NCBI RefSeq assembly: GCF_901000735.1
Contig: NC_081549.1
Span: 22,147,584 to 22,211,583, forward strand
Length of the DNA: 64,000 bases
Direction of reading: 5' to 3'
From: Corylus avellana
Taxonomy: Eukaryota > Streptophyta > Magnoliopsida > Fagales > Betulaceae
Position 1 is the first letter of the stretch. Each line of letters begins with the position of its first letter. Under the pieces are notes generated by a model that had not been told where the DNA came from, did no database searches, and was given only the letters and a program-made list of their open reading frames with translations. The translations under genes were made by a program, and so were the position numbers. Positions 13,084-24,900 of this stretch are shown piece by piece.

Positions 13084-13448
13084 TCTGCTCTATTTTATCA
13101 GGGGTTTTTTTTTTGGACCGCCCTCTAATTGGGAATCTCTTAATTATTTATACTTTGTATTACAATTGTGTGAGGTTTTTTTTTATTATTAGATGTATCT
13201 ACTTGAATACGCATCCCGAGTTCAAGTACTTGTTCGGACAAGTGATTTCTTTCTTTTACAATACTACAACAATTCAAGCATAGACTTGTAGTCAATCTTG
13301 ATTTTATACATATAGAGAGAGGGGCAGGTAAGACATAAGTTTAGCTTATTTCCAATGAAAATCTCATTAGAGATATGCCTAACTCATAGAATAAGGATAT
13401 TCTCTATTTTATTTAAAATATGGATGAGTTATCATTTCAAAATAAAGG
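10640..13448. other. AT-rich intergenic region
   Basis: Follows the FBL3 5' region. It contains a short direct repeat (GGGGGTATTTCCGTCGTTT near 11184 and 11235), long A/T-only stretches at about 11500-12660, an (AT)n microsatellite at 12687-12714, GA-rich tracts near 12780-12860 and an (ATT)n microsatellite at 13051-13081. No protein-coding gene or RNA is recognisable. Confidence 0.5.
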
Positions 13449-13612
13449 AATGTTATACATCTCAAATTTATTTTTTAAAAGTTAGTTTTTAAATGATATG
13501 TCACAATCTTATAAGTTAATGACACGCTTTTTAAAATAATAAATCTCATGAGATAATGACATATCATTTGAGAACTAACTTTTGAGAAATAAATTTGGGA
13601 TGTGTAGCACTC
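13449..13612. mobile_element. palindromic MITE
   Basis: The left arm (13449-13503) and the inverted right arm (13558-13612) match over about 55 bp with few mismatches. Both contain CATCYCAAATTTATTT, AAAAGTTAGTT and AAATGATATGTCA. A spacer of about 55 bp separates them, giving a 164-bp hairpin element with no coding capacity. This is the form of a miniature inverted-repeat transposable element. I could not fix a TSD, so the superfamily is open. Confidence 0.7.
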
Positions 13613-16600
13613 ATCTCCAAAATAAGATGGTTTCCATTTCAAACGAAAAGGACATAAACTATTTTATAATTCATATTATATTTAGTAGAATTTAACCGTG
13701 TATATAGTGCTTACGTTATCACGTTATTCAAATTGTTTAAATAATATAGCCCATGTACATAGTTACATATTATAAAATCTAATATGGATAGAGAGAGCCC
13801 CTTAGATTCGGACCATCTGTAAAAGGATTGTTTTGCAGCCTCTAATCTCCATTTGACACATCGCCATTTCAAGAAAATTGCAAAAAACTAAAGTGAAAAC
13901 AAAAACATAAAATCAAAGTGAAAAAAAAAAAGAAGAAAAAAAAGAGACCAAACCCCCTGCACCCCTGCCGCCAAATCCAGCACCATTATGACTCGCCTCA
14001 CAATTCGATTCTAATGTCTCAAAACTTGTTTTGGGATTCAAAACTAAAACCTAGAGGTAGAAAATTAACTCTTTAAGAATTTTATCACCTTAAAAACCGA
14101 AAAATAGTAACTCCGACGCCAATGAAGGTGACTCATGGCCAGACCCACGGGTCTGGCCGTGACCCAGCCCACGGGTTTGGCATGACCCGCCACCCAGCCA
14201 CCAACCTTTCTCTTTTGAGCTTAAAATGAGCTTAAATATAGTGTGTGAGGGTGTATGATATATAGAATTTTTTTGTTTTTGCTTATATGGCAATTTGCGA
14301 TTAAGGGCTATAAAAGTAGCTTTTTTAAGGCTTATCCGGATTTGAGGTTTTCTCATATATATATAAAATTCGGTAGGAATTTGTTGTGGTATTAATGCAG
14401 CAATGGGGTGGTTAATGGGCATATTTTGTGGGTGTGCCGTGTGCCATGTGGGGGTGGAATCCACGATGGCAAACATAGATTCGATCACACGGAGTGGTAA
14501 AGATTCGTTACGTGTTTCTTTGGGAAATCCGTCATATTTTGTTCGGCTTCCGCTGGTGGAGGTCCTTACTACTTACTACTTACTAGCTCTAATTCTTTGC
14601 GGGGTTTGTTTATCTATTAATAAAACAACAATTTCTCATATCAATAAATTAACATATATCCATTCAGGATATTATTTTTTAAAATGTCTGCTGTTTATGC
14701 AATTTAAATAATATTTCCATTATATTCCAGTGATTTGGTTATGGGGCAATTTTTATACAATGCATACACGTGTCATAATATTACTTAGTATGCAATAACA
14801 TTCCATCAAAAAAAAAATAAAAAATTAACAGATATTGGACAGAGGAAGTAATTTAATAAAATATTAAAGCTTAAGTATTAATTGATTTTATTAAAGTTAA
14901 AACTACATAGTCTAAAACAGTAGTTTTCCTAATTTTACCATCAATTGGAATTTGGCCCAGCTGGGTATTGATGCATGACACGACAAAAGTACTTTCATTG
15001 CACTTGGTCTGTACAGTAAAAGAACATTAGAAGATTATAGGGCTGGAAAAGACAGAAAAGCTGGTGTACGACAGAATATGGGACCATTATCATTTATTAG
15101 TTCCTTTTTTTTTTTTTTTATATATATAATTTCCCGATTTTTAGATTTTAGATCTTTATTACTTATTTTCTGGGTTTTTTGGAATCGATCTGCAATTGCC
15201 ACCAAGCTATAAATGAGAGTTAGAGTTTCATATTCATCAATATATATATATATATATTTTTGGTTCGAAAAATTATCTTATTTATAATAGATTTGAAAGT
15301 TTTTTATTGTGAATTTAAAAATGGTTATGGAATTATTAATGATGATTTATATATAATTAGAACATAATTAACTTTTCATAGAGGCTATAATAAGATGTAA
15401 AAATAATAAAAAGAAGTTGATATTTAGGTGTTTTGTCATTTTGCTATCATTTTCGATTCCCTTTCATTTTAGCCCCGAGTTGTGTGGATGATTCGGCGTG
15501 AGATTCCTTGTCGATAAGTGTGCAAATTTCGCTTTTGAGGAGGAATTATGTGCGGCTTTTCCGTGCTAATAGTAATACTATCTATCACGGTCGTCAATGA
15601 GGACAGCTTTGCTGTTTACATTTTTTTTTTTTTTTTGTAATTAACTATTTACATTTGTTAATAACAGATCGGGAATGATGGTAATTTTTTTTTTTAAAAA
15701 AAACAATGAATTGCAGTTTGTCTGCTATAATTACGAAAGGCCTTTTGATGGGGTCATTTTATTAGCTGGTGCTTGATGAGAATGAGATTGAAATGTGTTG
15801 GATACATCATACGTGGCCCCAAGGGGTCTCTCTATGACAAAGTGCAAAAGTGCCTTCTTTACAGAGGCGGCCTGAGTGCAAAGTGTCTATTTACATGAGT
15901 CGGGTAGAGTTTGAACTTTTTATTGGTGAGCGTAATCTCAAAAAATTATTTGTACTAAAAAAATGTCAAATTTTAAACTTAATGTTTTATGATATAACAT
16001 GGCCAAATAAGTTATCACTAGATCCAATCCCTTGAAGTTAGCTTGTAATACACTTAATTTGAATCGTTCATTTAAATGATGTAAATGAACAGCTTAGATC
16101 GTAACTACAAAAAGAAAAAGAAAAAGAAAGGTTGAGAGGTGAAACTACTCTCTTAGCTAGCCCCATCGGTTGGGTTAAGAGTGGCTAAAACACTCATAGG
16201 CTAAATAAGTGGCTTGGCGATGGTTCGACCATCCCTTAGCATTTCAAGCTAACTTTTATTTTTTATTTTTAAATCGTTGATTTTAAATGATGACCCACAT
16301 AAAATATGTTGCATATATCCGGTGTAATACCCAGCTGATCTAAGTGGTATTTGTTCAAATAGCCTTCCAATTTCGTTTAAAAATCTCTTGCTTTGCTCAC
16401 CCAGATGGGACTAATTCTGTCAATTGTATATTACAAATTGAAAGGTCAAGTACTAAAAGCACGTGGACCAAATTGAAGGTCAAGTTGTTGTACGGAAACG
16501 TGGTGGGATGATGCTCTTAATTTATTCGGCTGCTAAATAAAACACTGTTACACGCCGTGGTCGGAATTTTGTTTATAAGTCATTATTCAATTGAATAAAA

Positions 16601-16940
16601 AACAAAAACAAAAACAAAAAAAAACGGTGACACTTGCCGTCATGACGACTTTTGGTCATGGTTGAATAGGCAAAAGAGGAAAATATATATTACCTTCACC
16701 AGCAAAATATTGGAAGCAAGATATGAGAATCACAATGTTGTCTCCTTGATGGTGACTTATAGCCTATAGCATATAGCCTATCATGTCTTATGCACAACAA
16801 TTTGTTGAGAACTGTTTTTTTTTTTTTTTTTTAATTTTATTTACATGTTTTTAAAATAACTTTTATTCGTTTTAAACGAATGGTCTAAAATTTAACACAT
16901 CAAAATGCATATTAAAATTTATTTATTTTTAATTATTTAC

Positions 16941-16971
<31 letters not shown>

Positions 16972-18640
16972 TTATGTTTTTCCAACCGCCGACCCCTATC
17001 TTTACCATAACCACTGATTTACTGTAATGCCACCGTCATTGTCACCCTCACGTCATACAGCAACACCACCACCAAATGTTTTTATTTTTTTTAATTGAAT
17101 AAGAAAATGACTACAGGCAAAAAAAAAAAAAAGAAAAAAAAGAAAAAAAAAGAGAAGTTTCTCTTTTTGTTTATATTTGTGTATAGACAATGGAGTGGAC
17201 CTTCACCCTTTGGTTGTTTTAGGGTGGTTAAAGCCGCTTTCAATAGATAACGAAGGTCATTCATTCATTCTTAGATATTATAAAAGTGTTTCGATTACCT
17301 TCAAAGACCAATTTTGATTTGACCGAATCACTTGGGCCATTAGGGCGATAGTTGGGGCATTTAAAAGTGACTAAAACAGCTATTTTAGGCTTGTTAGCCA
17401 TGTGGATGGTTCAACGGCCTTAAATATCATAACCATCTATTTGGGCTAAAATTGGCACTTAAATTACTTTCAAAGTTGTCAAATCATTCATTTGGGATGA
17501 ATTAATTGTTTTTAGGTTAATATTCTTATGTGACGTAACGATATGAGTCATTCATTTAAAATGAACTGAAAAAAAACTATAAGTATTACATCGCATTCAA
17601 TATCTTAGATATTACACAATCTCAATCATGTTTTCAAATAAGAGCAACGACTCCCTACTTACCACGCAGTTACAATGCTTATTATAAGCAATTTTTTTTC
17701 TTCTTTTTATAATTTAAATCATACACCCTTGACTAGTGATCTCTCACCCACCATTCCTCATATTTAATGGGATAGTTATAGCTATTTCATTTGCACTACA
17801 GTCCAGGCTTTTAATTGGATACCATCCTTAATAATCACATAATCACACTTTCTTATTCAACCTCACATGGAAACACAATGTTATATATATATATATAAAA
17901 AAAAAAAGAAAAGAAGAGAAATTGCTAGCAAATATGCCTACTATTGCTTATCATAGATAATTAGGTATTAGATATATGTTGGTGGGCTGTCCACCCACCA
18001 AAATCCTGATGAAAATAGATAATTGCAGCCAACCAAAATCTGATGAAAGGTTTATGTTGACCGCAGTTATCTATATTGAATGGGACAGATCCCATGGCTG
18101 AAGGAGTTGTCTCAAAACAATTGTCAGCCAACGTCTCAATTGGGTCACTAGATCTGGATTTATCGACGGTTTAAATTGCAATTAATTCAGAGAATGGAGA
18201 GAGGGTTCTAAAGGGTTCATTTTTCCAAATAAGATATCTGCAAAACAAATGGGTTTCAAAAGAGTTATTTCTCATTTGAGGCTCGTGTAGGCACAAATTG
18301 CATCTAATCTCAATCTCTCTAAAAATACACATTTCTTTTTGGCCTTTTGATTTATTCTTTGATGCTTGTTGATGTCTCATTTTTAACCGTCCATTAAAAA
18401 TAAACATAGAATTTCTTCATTTACGCTCATTTTGTCATTGATTTGCAGCGAGTATGCGCTATTATAGCCACAACAAAGAACCTTCTGCCTTTTTAACTCG
18501 AAAAAAATCATAAATCAGAACCCATAACTATAGAATTATATATCAAGCCGGAGCATAAAATAAAATTCCAATTGACATCGGAAAAAAAAAAAAAAAAACA
18601 ATAACTGTGTGTAAGAGAAAGTAAAAAAGTCCTAATTCCA
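13613..18640. other. intergenic region
   Basis: No convincing gene. It holds a second copy of the dispersed repeat seen near 5500-5580 (at about 14010-14090), an (ATT)n microsatellite near 16940-16970, A-rich tracts near 17115-17155, and the single-copy source of the inverted island found at 34492-35707 (here 14576-15777). Short open frames such as 14403-14711 and 15850-16035 have no family resemblance. Confidence 0.5.
14576..15777 (+). repeat. segment present again inverted at 34492-35707
   Basis: Read as reverse complement, this stretch matches 34492-35707 nearly base for base, with small differences such as the lengths of poly-A/poly-T tracts. It contains no gene. The matching island lies between two 100-N gaps, so the second copy may be an allele or a misplaced contig. 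Confidence 0.88.
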
Positions 18641-18870
18641 ATTGGGGCTTCCCTTTGAGCTGTCGGATTATATGATCCAACGGCTAGAACGAACCTCTGA
18701 TCTCCGCGGTTGTCAGCGATGCAATACATTTTATGCTGTCCGTTCATTCAAATTAACGGTTCAAAAAAAGACACCTCAGCGATCCCAATTCAACAATCCA
18801 CCGTTGATCTCTACTGTGCACATCGTCGGCCCAAAAAGAAGTGTAAGTAACAATATTGTAACCCAAACCT

Positions 18871-18877
18871 ATATAAG
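18871..18877 (+). promoter_or_regulatory. TATA box of the small plus-strand gene
   Basis: The sequence ATATAAG lies about 30 bp upstream of a likely transcription start near 18900-18905 and 84 bp upstream of the ATG at 18955. An ATG at 18897 lies too close to the TATA box to be in the transcript. Confidence 0.5.
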
Positions 18878-18954
18878 AAGTGGTGAAAATAAAGCCATGC
18901 TTGCGCGAGGTGAGGGATGAAGGCCAGCTTTCCTACGCAATAATCTCCAAGAAA

Positions 18955-21900
18955 ATGGTAATTTTCCTTTTTCTTTAAAGATCGTGTTACTTTGCTGAAA
19001 ATTTTCAATGCATTGTTTCATTACTATCATCCATGCACCTGATTATTCATATATTTACCAATTTACTCGCATTTCTGACCCGGGTTCCTTTGATATTGAT
19101 GTTGATTGGGTAGACTAGGTTCCATACCCAGTACCCATTCAGATTTGGGGGTTTTTGCCCTCCAATCCCTTGAATTTCGTAGTTGTTCTTGTTAAGGATT
19201 GAATCCATGGATAACGGTCTTCGATTTTTACCATCCAATGTTGTGCTTCTCCGTTCGTATCTGTTTCCCAGGATGCGCGGAGAAAATAAGCCAAATAATC
19301 CAAACGACTATATTCATTTCTTGCCAAATGACTCTCTTCTTTCTCAGAGTTTAAACGAAATTCTAGAGACATATCCCATACCCAAACAGCATACTATTTC
19401 ATATTATCAACAACGCAAATACCTAAAGTTGGAACATAAAATGGTATAATTGTGGAAGGAGTCAAGAGAGTTTTGGTCTCCCCAGTAGGTCAATCACAAG
19501 TTGGGTTGGGAGAATTTTACGGCAATGCCACTGAATATGCGTACATGCAAGATGAGCATAACACTGGTTTGTCTATGACCAGTTTGGAGGCCGACTTGAA
19601 TGCAGTGATGAATCACGGCGGCGTAGCTTTGCTACCGGAACAGCTTCAGGTATATCACTTCCTTTCAATTCTTAAAATTTAATTTAATTATGATTTTTTA
19701 AATTAATTTTAATCTAAGATTTATTTATTTTTTGTTAATTACAAAAAGCTTGATTGGAGGATCGGAAAAATTTTTCCTCGCCCGCACAAAAACGCGATAA
19801 TTTTTCATAGTCGGGATTCTTGGGAAGTGCTAACGTTTAATATGAAGGATACCCTGCCAGGCTGCCACCACAGCCAGGAGGGCCAGCAAGGCACTGAGGC
19901 CGCACCACTGCCACCCACGGTCGCACCACTGCCGCCACCATTACCCCCAGGCGCTGCAGGATTCCAAATATCTTAGGTTTATTTTCATTGTGTTTAAAGA
20001 AGTTTTTAGTTGTTAAAGAAAAGGGTTTTAGTTCTTTTATTCTACAGTCAAACAATTCAGGATTTTGATAAGTGGAATTTGGATGTTTGCCATTTTTCTC
20101 TGTTGTTGTGTTGAGGAAAACAAAAATGAGTAATCCAAAAAGTTCAGCTCAAGAAAACTGGACCAAGGGGCTTTAAGCATCTACTACCTTACAATTGTAA
20201 GGATGTTTGGACAGAGGACAATGGAAATGACTACTTAAGGCCAGCAAATATGATTGATATGCCGTTAATCTCCGGCAGGAAACACGGGTAATATGAGTAA
20301 TTACAAGTAATTACTCTTTAAACTTCATCTTGATTATGCATCTTCATGTGATCTTATAACCCTGATAATCAGCTAAAGTGTAGCTTCTCAAAATGAAAGA
20401 GGTGCTTCCGGACAAGGTACAGATAGATAGTATAGAGGAATGCAGCCAATGTCACCAGCACAAAGGATATCAAAGTCAACTGCCAGAAATCCTGAAAAGC
20501 AATAACATGAATGGAATAAAGTTATCAAAGCAGATTTTCTATGCTTTCAAATTGTAATTTTTTAAAAATGCAATTCTAAAAAGATATGTTTTTTCAAAAT
20601 TCTAAATAAGATCACCTGTGGATTTGAGATGATTATTCCCATGACATAAGTCATCAAATCCAAAATAGACTGCAGTGAGTTCTGAACACCTCCCACAACA
20701 CCACGATCCGCTTCAGGAACATGATCCTATCCGGGAAAGAAAATGAATGAGAAGACAAGTAGAAGCTACTGGTAAGAGAAGAGAGATATATCTTAAAAAG
20801 CATAAACAAATTGCAGAAAATAACTTGTTCACCCATCAAGACGAAGAGTTTCAGAAATTTGCTATGAGAGGAATATTATTGCTGGGTTTTTCCTACCTGC
20901 ATTTGTTGGAGGACAGATAAGTCAAACATCCACAATCCAAGCCGAGATGTTGCTACACCCGCCATCAGCATATATGCTGCTAAAACACTATTTTTGACCC
21001 ATATTGAACCAACACATACTAGGAGGCAGGTCCACTGCAAAGAAAACACACGAAGAATGATCCATAAAACCAATAAAGAAAAAAAGGAACTGAAGGTGAT
21101 TGCATATGGACATGTTACTTCAAAAAAAGTAATAATAATAAACCTAATTTCCAGCAACCAATGACTTGTTTCTTGCCTACTAAATTTTCACCTGAGACCA
21201 AATAGACCAGAGTCCTGTTCTAATTGTGGAAATGCGAGATTGTAAGACTGGGTACACAAATGTCGCCGATATTCCGATCACCGCACTTATTCCACGTGCG
21301 ATAGCAGTAACGTAAGCAGGTATACCTTCCCATTCTAAATCAGCAATCATCAAAGTTCCAAAGCTGCAGAGATAAAATCAGCAAGAACTTATTCAAAATA
21401 TTGGATCCAGAAGAACTTGTTAATAGTTCATTACCTGAGGACAGTGAAATATAACAAAGCCAGGGCTAGTCCAGGGAGCACAACATCTTGTTGAAAATAT
21501 ACTCTCCATGCATCAAGACAAGGGATCCATTGAATTATCTTGCTTTCCCAGGTGTTCACAGTCAATGGTGAATTGCCTCCATCATGAGAAAGCAAGCTTT
21601 CTCTCTCCTGGGAAGTTAGTGTGCTCTCTTCCACAACTTCGACTGGTGAAAGCCTTGAGATCCTCCTTTCACTGCTTTCACCTAAAGCTGGTATGCCATT
21701 ATATACAGAGATAAAAAGCCAATATTCCACCCAAATGGATATTGCATTCCAGAGTGCCAAAGCCACAGCAGATGCTGTTAGTGATACAAAGCTGATAAGG
21801 AAGCCACTTAAAACAGGACCAAATAGCTTGCATATTAGATCAATTCTTCTGATAATTGAATTTATCTTAGTTAGCATCTCTGGAGGATGGCCTTCTGATA

Positions 21901-24900
21901 TCACAACCACCCTGTAGATTGGAAATAATTAGTATCATCGGTTAAGAGTTATCAATCATTTTGTATGCTCTTATTGCAGCCAAGAAGACAAAGGAAAAGA
22001 AAGAAACAAAGATGTTACAGCAGCAATAAGATTATTATAATGGAAAAGGCCAGTTTTTGGATTGGTTGATGTAAGATGCTAAATTTATTTACACTTTTTC
22101 CTTCATCGTCACAGCAGCCAACGAAACAATACTAGGCCACAAACTGATAACGAGGATTACAAAAAGATGAAAATGTTTCAAACTTGTACACTTGAAAAGA
22201 ATTACCATTCTCTTTCAATCAAGATGGTACCCGCGAGTGTTGAAAGTGCTGCAACCGCTCCGGAGACATTGGTTAATAGCACAAGTGAGAGGAATGCTGT
22301 GTAATTAGTGGACTTCAAGGTTGAGAATCTCAGTAATGCAATCACTGTGCACCCAGCAATTATAAAAGATAAATTCTGAGCTACCAACCATATTCGGAGA
22401 ACCTGCCAATAGAAATTTAAGATGCAAATTTATATATCAATGATTAGATTTGTCCCTAATAGAGAGTTCAACCTGCATATTCATACAAATCCATATAAAT
22501 CAGTAAGTATAGATTATCATATCCTAGTTTCTTCATGTCTCATCCTGTACACAAAGACGAGTTTTTTTAAGCATATCAAAATGAGGACAGCTTAGAGGAC
22601 TAAATTTTTCTCACTTTCTTTCTCTATTCTTCTAAATTTTACCAAGCAACAAGCAATTTATCAAAGCATACAGAAGAGACCAGTGGATATTAACTATTAA
22701 GGATGCAATGAATTGATAAATTCAATATTAGAACAGAATTATTAAAGGTCTTCTTATCCTCTAAGAATTCTGTTATAATATTCAAGTCTAACACTTTGGA
22801 GATAGTCTCTGATCCACCTCATTTTTCTCCCTCCCCTCTGGATCTCATTCCATACAACAATTCAAAAGGTTGACAATTAACTCCAACTCCTAAGCTGATG
22901 GCCAAGGGAATCCATAAAGACTGTTCACTATGCTTGCTAAAGTGCTAGTCATAAATAAAATTAATACACAAAATAATTTGGGTCTTCTTAAAGACTTTAT
23001 AAAATTGGTTCTATTGATGTTCACTGTCAAATGCACACAAAAAAAGATGGTGAGCAAACCTTTACATATGTCAACCTATCCACCCATTGTCCAACGAGGG
23101 GACCAAAGAGCACAGTTGAAGCAGATTCTACCACACCATAGAGAGCGGCAAAGAGTAAGGAATCTGGCCAAATGCTGATCATGTATAACCCCACAGAGAA
23201 TTCCCACATCCTGCAAAGAAGGGAGAATTGAATAAAAGCTCCCTCACAAACACTAGAGTTAGAGGAAGCATGTTGGGGGTGAGAAGCTACCCAATTTGTC
23301 ATTTGTGGCATGATGGGTGGGCAAAATATAAACAGTAATTTATTGTGTAGTTCATTTGTTGAATTCTCAAGCAGTAATTGGTAATTTGAATGAATTTTCA
23401 GCAGCTATGAAACTGCCTCTCACTAGATCAAAATCCATAACAGAGTTCAACCAGTCTGAATTTTTAACACCTAAATAATAAACTATTCTGTAGAAAAAAA
23501 AAAAAAAAAAAACCCATAAAGACTCGATGCTTCAATTGACTAATGCTTTAAACCCCACTCAGACTTGAAACCAAATCTTGATCACTTGTGGGAAAATATA
23601 CTTATGTGAAAACATTGAAATAGTATATGTGAAAACATTGAAATAAATTCAATTTAATTAAAATTTAAACCTACAGAAACTGAAAGAGAAAAGAAAAATC
23701 CCAAGGGCAAAAATTACAAATGTAAAGTCAATAGTAATGGATAAGAGGTAAACCTGGCACCCCATCTGGCCAAAAAGTGGGCCACGTACAAGTGTGTAAA
23801 AAGTGATGAAGGGATTGAATCATCCTGAGAAGGAGGTTGTTCTTGCTGCTGGCCAAGAAGTGGCTCTCTCATTATCGCTTCTTCTATCTCTGCCTCTTAA
23901 TTTCTTTCTACCTTCTACCTTCTGGGTGGGTGCATTAATGTCGTTCTATTGTCATGGACAATGTGGTACAAGTATGTAAAAAAACAAAAGATTGCTTGGT
24001 TTTATATATATATATATATATTTTTTTTTTTCCACCAAACACAATAAAATATAGAATTGACTTCTTATTTATAAAAAAAAAAAATATATATATATATATA
24101 TATACCTGTGTCGCTGGGGCGACTGCACAGTCACCACTATCTGATTGGGATGGCCATGCAGGCTTGCAGCCATGTTTCTCTGATCTTTATTACTATTATT
24201 ATTTTTAATTTTTTTTAAATAATAAGTTACTCCCTAATCCTTATTATTTGTATTTTGAATGATCTGTTAATATATATTTGTATTTTTAAAAAGTGTATTT
24301 TTTATTCTGAAGAAGAAAGTATTTTCAAAACACATTTCTTTCAAACGAGACAATGACAAATGACGATGGAAATTGGAAAGGTAGATATTGCTTGACTTGC
24401 TGTTTAGATTCTCTGTTTTTTCTACCTTCCCCACATCCTCCGGCACAAAAATAATAAATTTAGAGAGGGGAAAACAGAGTATCCGATGTAATTTGTAGTG
24501 ACACAAGCCGGGTTTAAAATGTAAAATCAATTAGTTTCTATAATTAATGATCATATTATGTTATGTCATTAATTAATTATAAATTTGTTCCTATGCTATG
24601 ATCTTTTATAGCCAAATCAAATGTATGAATCATGAGAATGACATGATATGATCTGTAAACTGTGGGAAAAAAAATATTTATTGCATTTCAGTTTTACATC
24701 ATGAATAAGTTGTAAATTAAAACGAGAACAAATGTTAGAGGAAAAGTACGAGAGTGTTTATTAATGTAACATTTTGTGATTGATTAAGGGGCAATATATA
24801 AAATTATATGTTGAACCTTTATTTTTGACACCGACTATATAGAGGGTTAAATGCGTTTTAAAAAACGCACAATTTTATCAAACATTAAACCGCATTTTTA

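Noticed and set aside
18897..18920. ATG at 18897 as start of the small gene
   Set aside because: Only about 20 bases after the TATA box, so probably upstream of the transcription start, and its frame stops at once.
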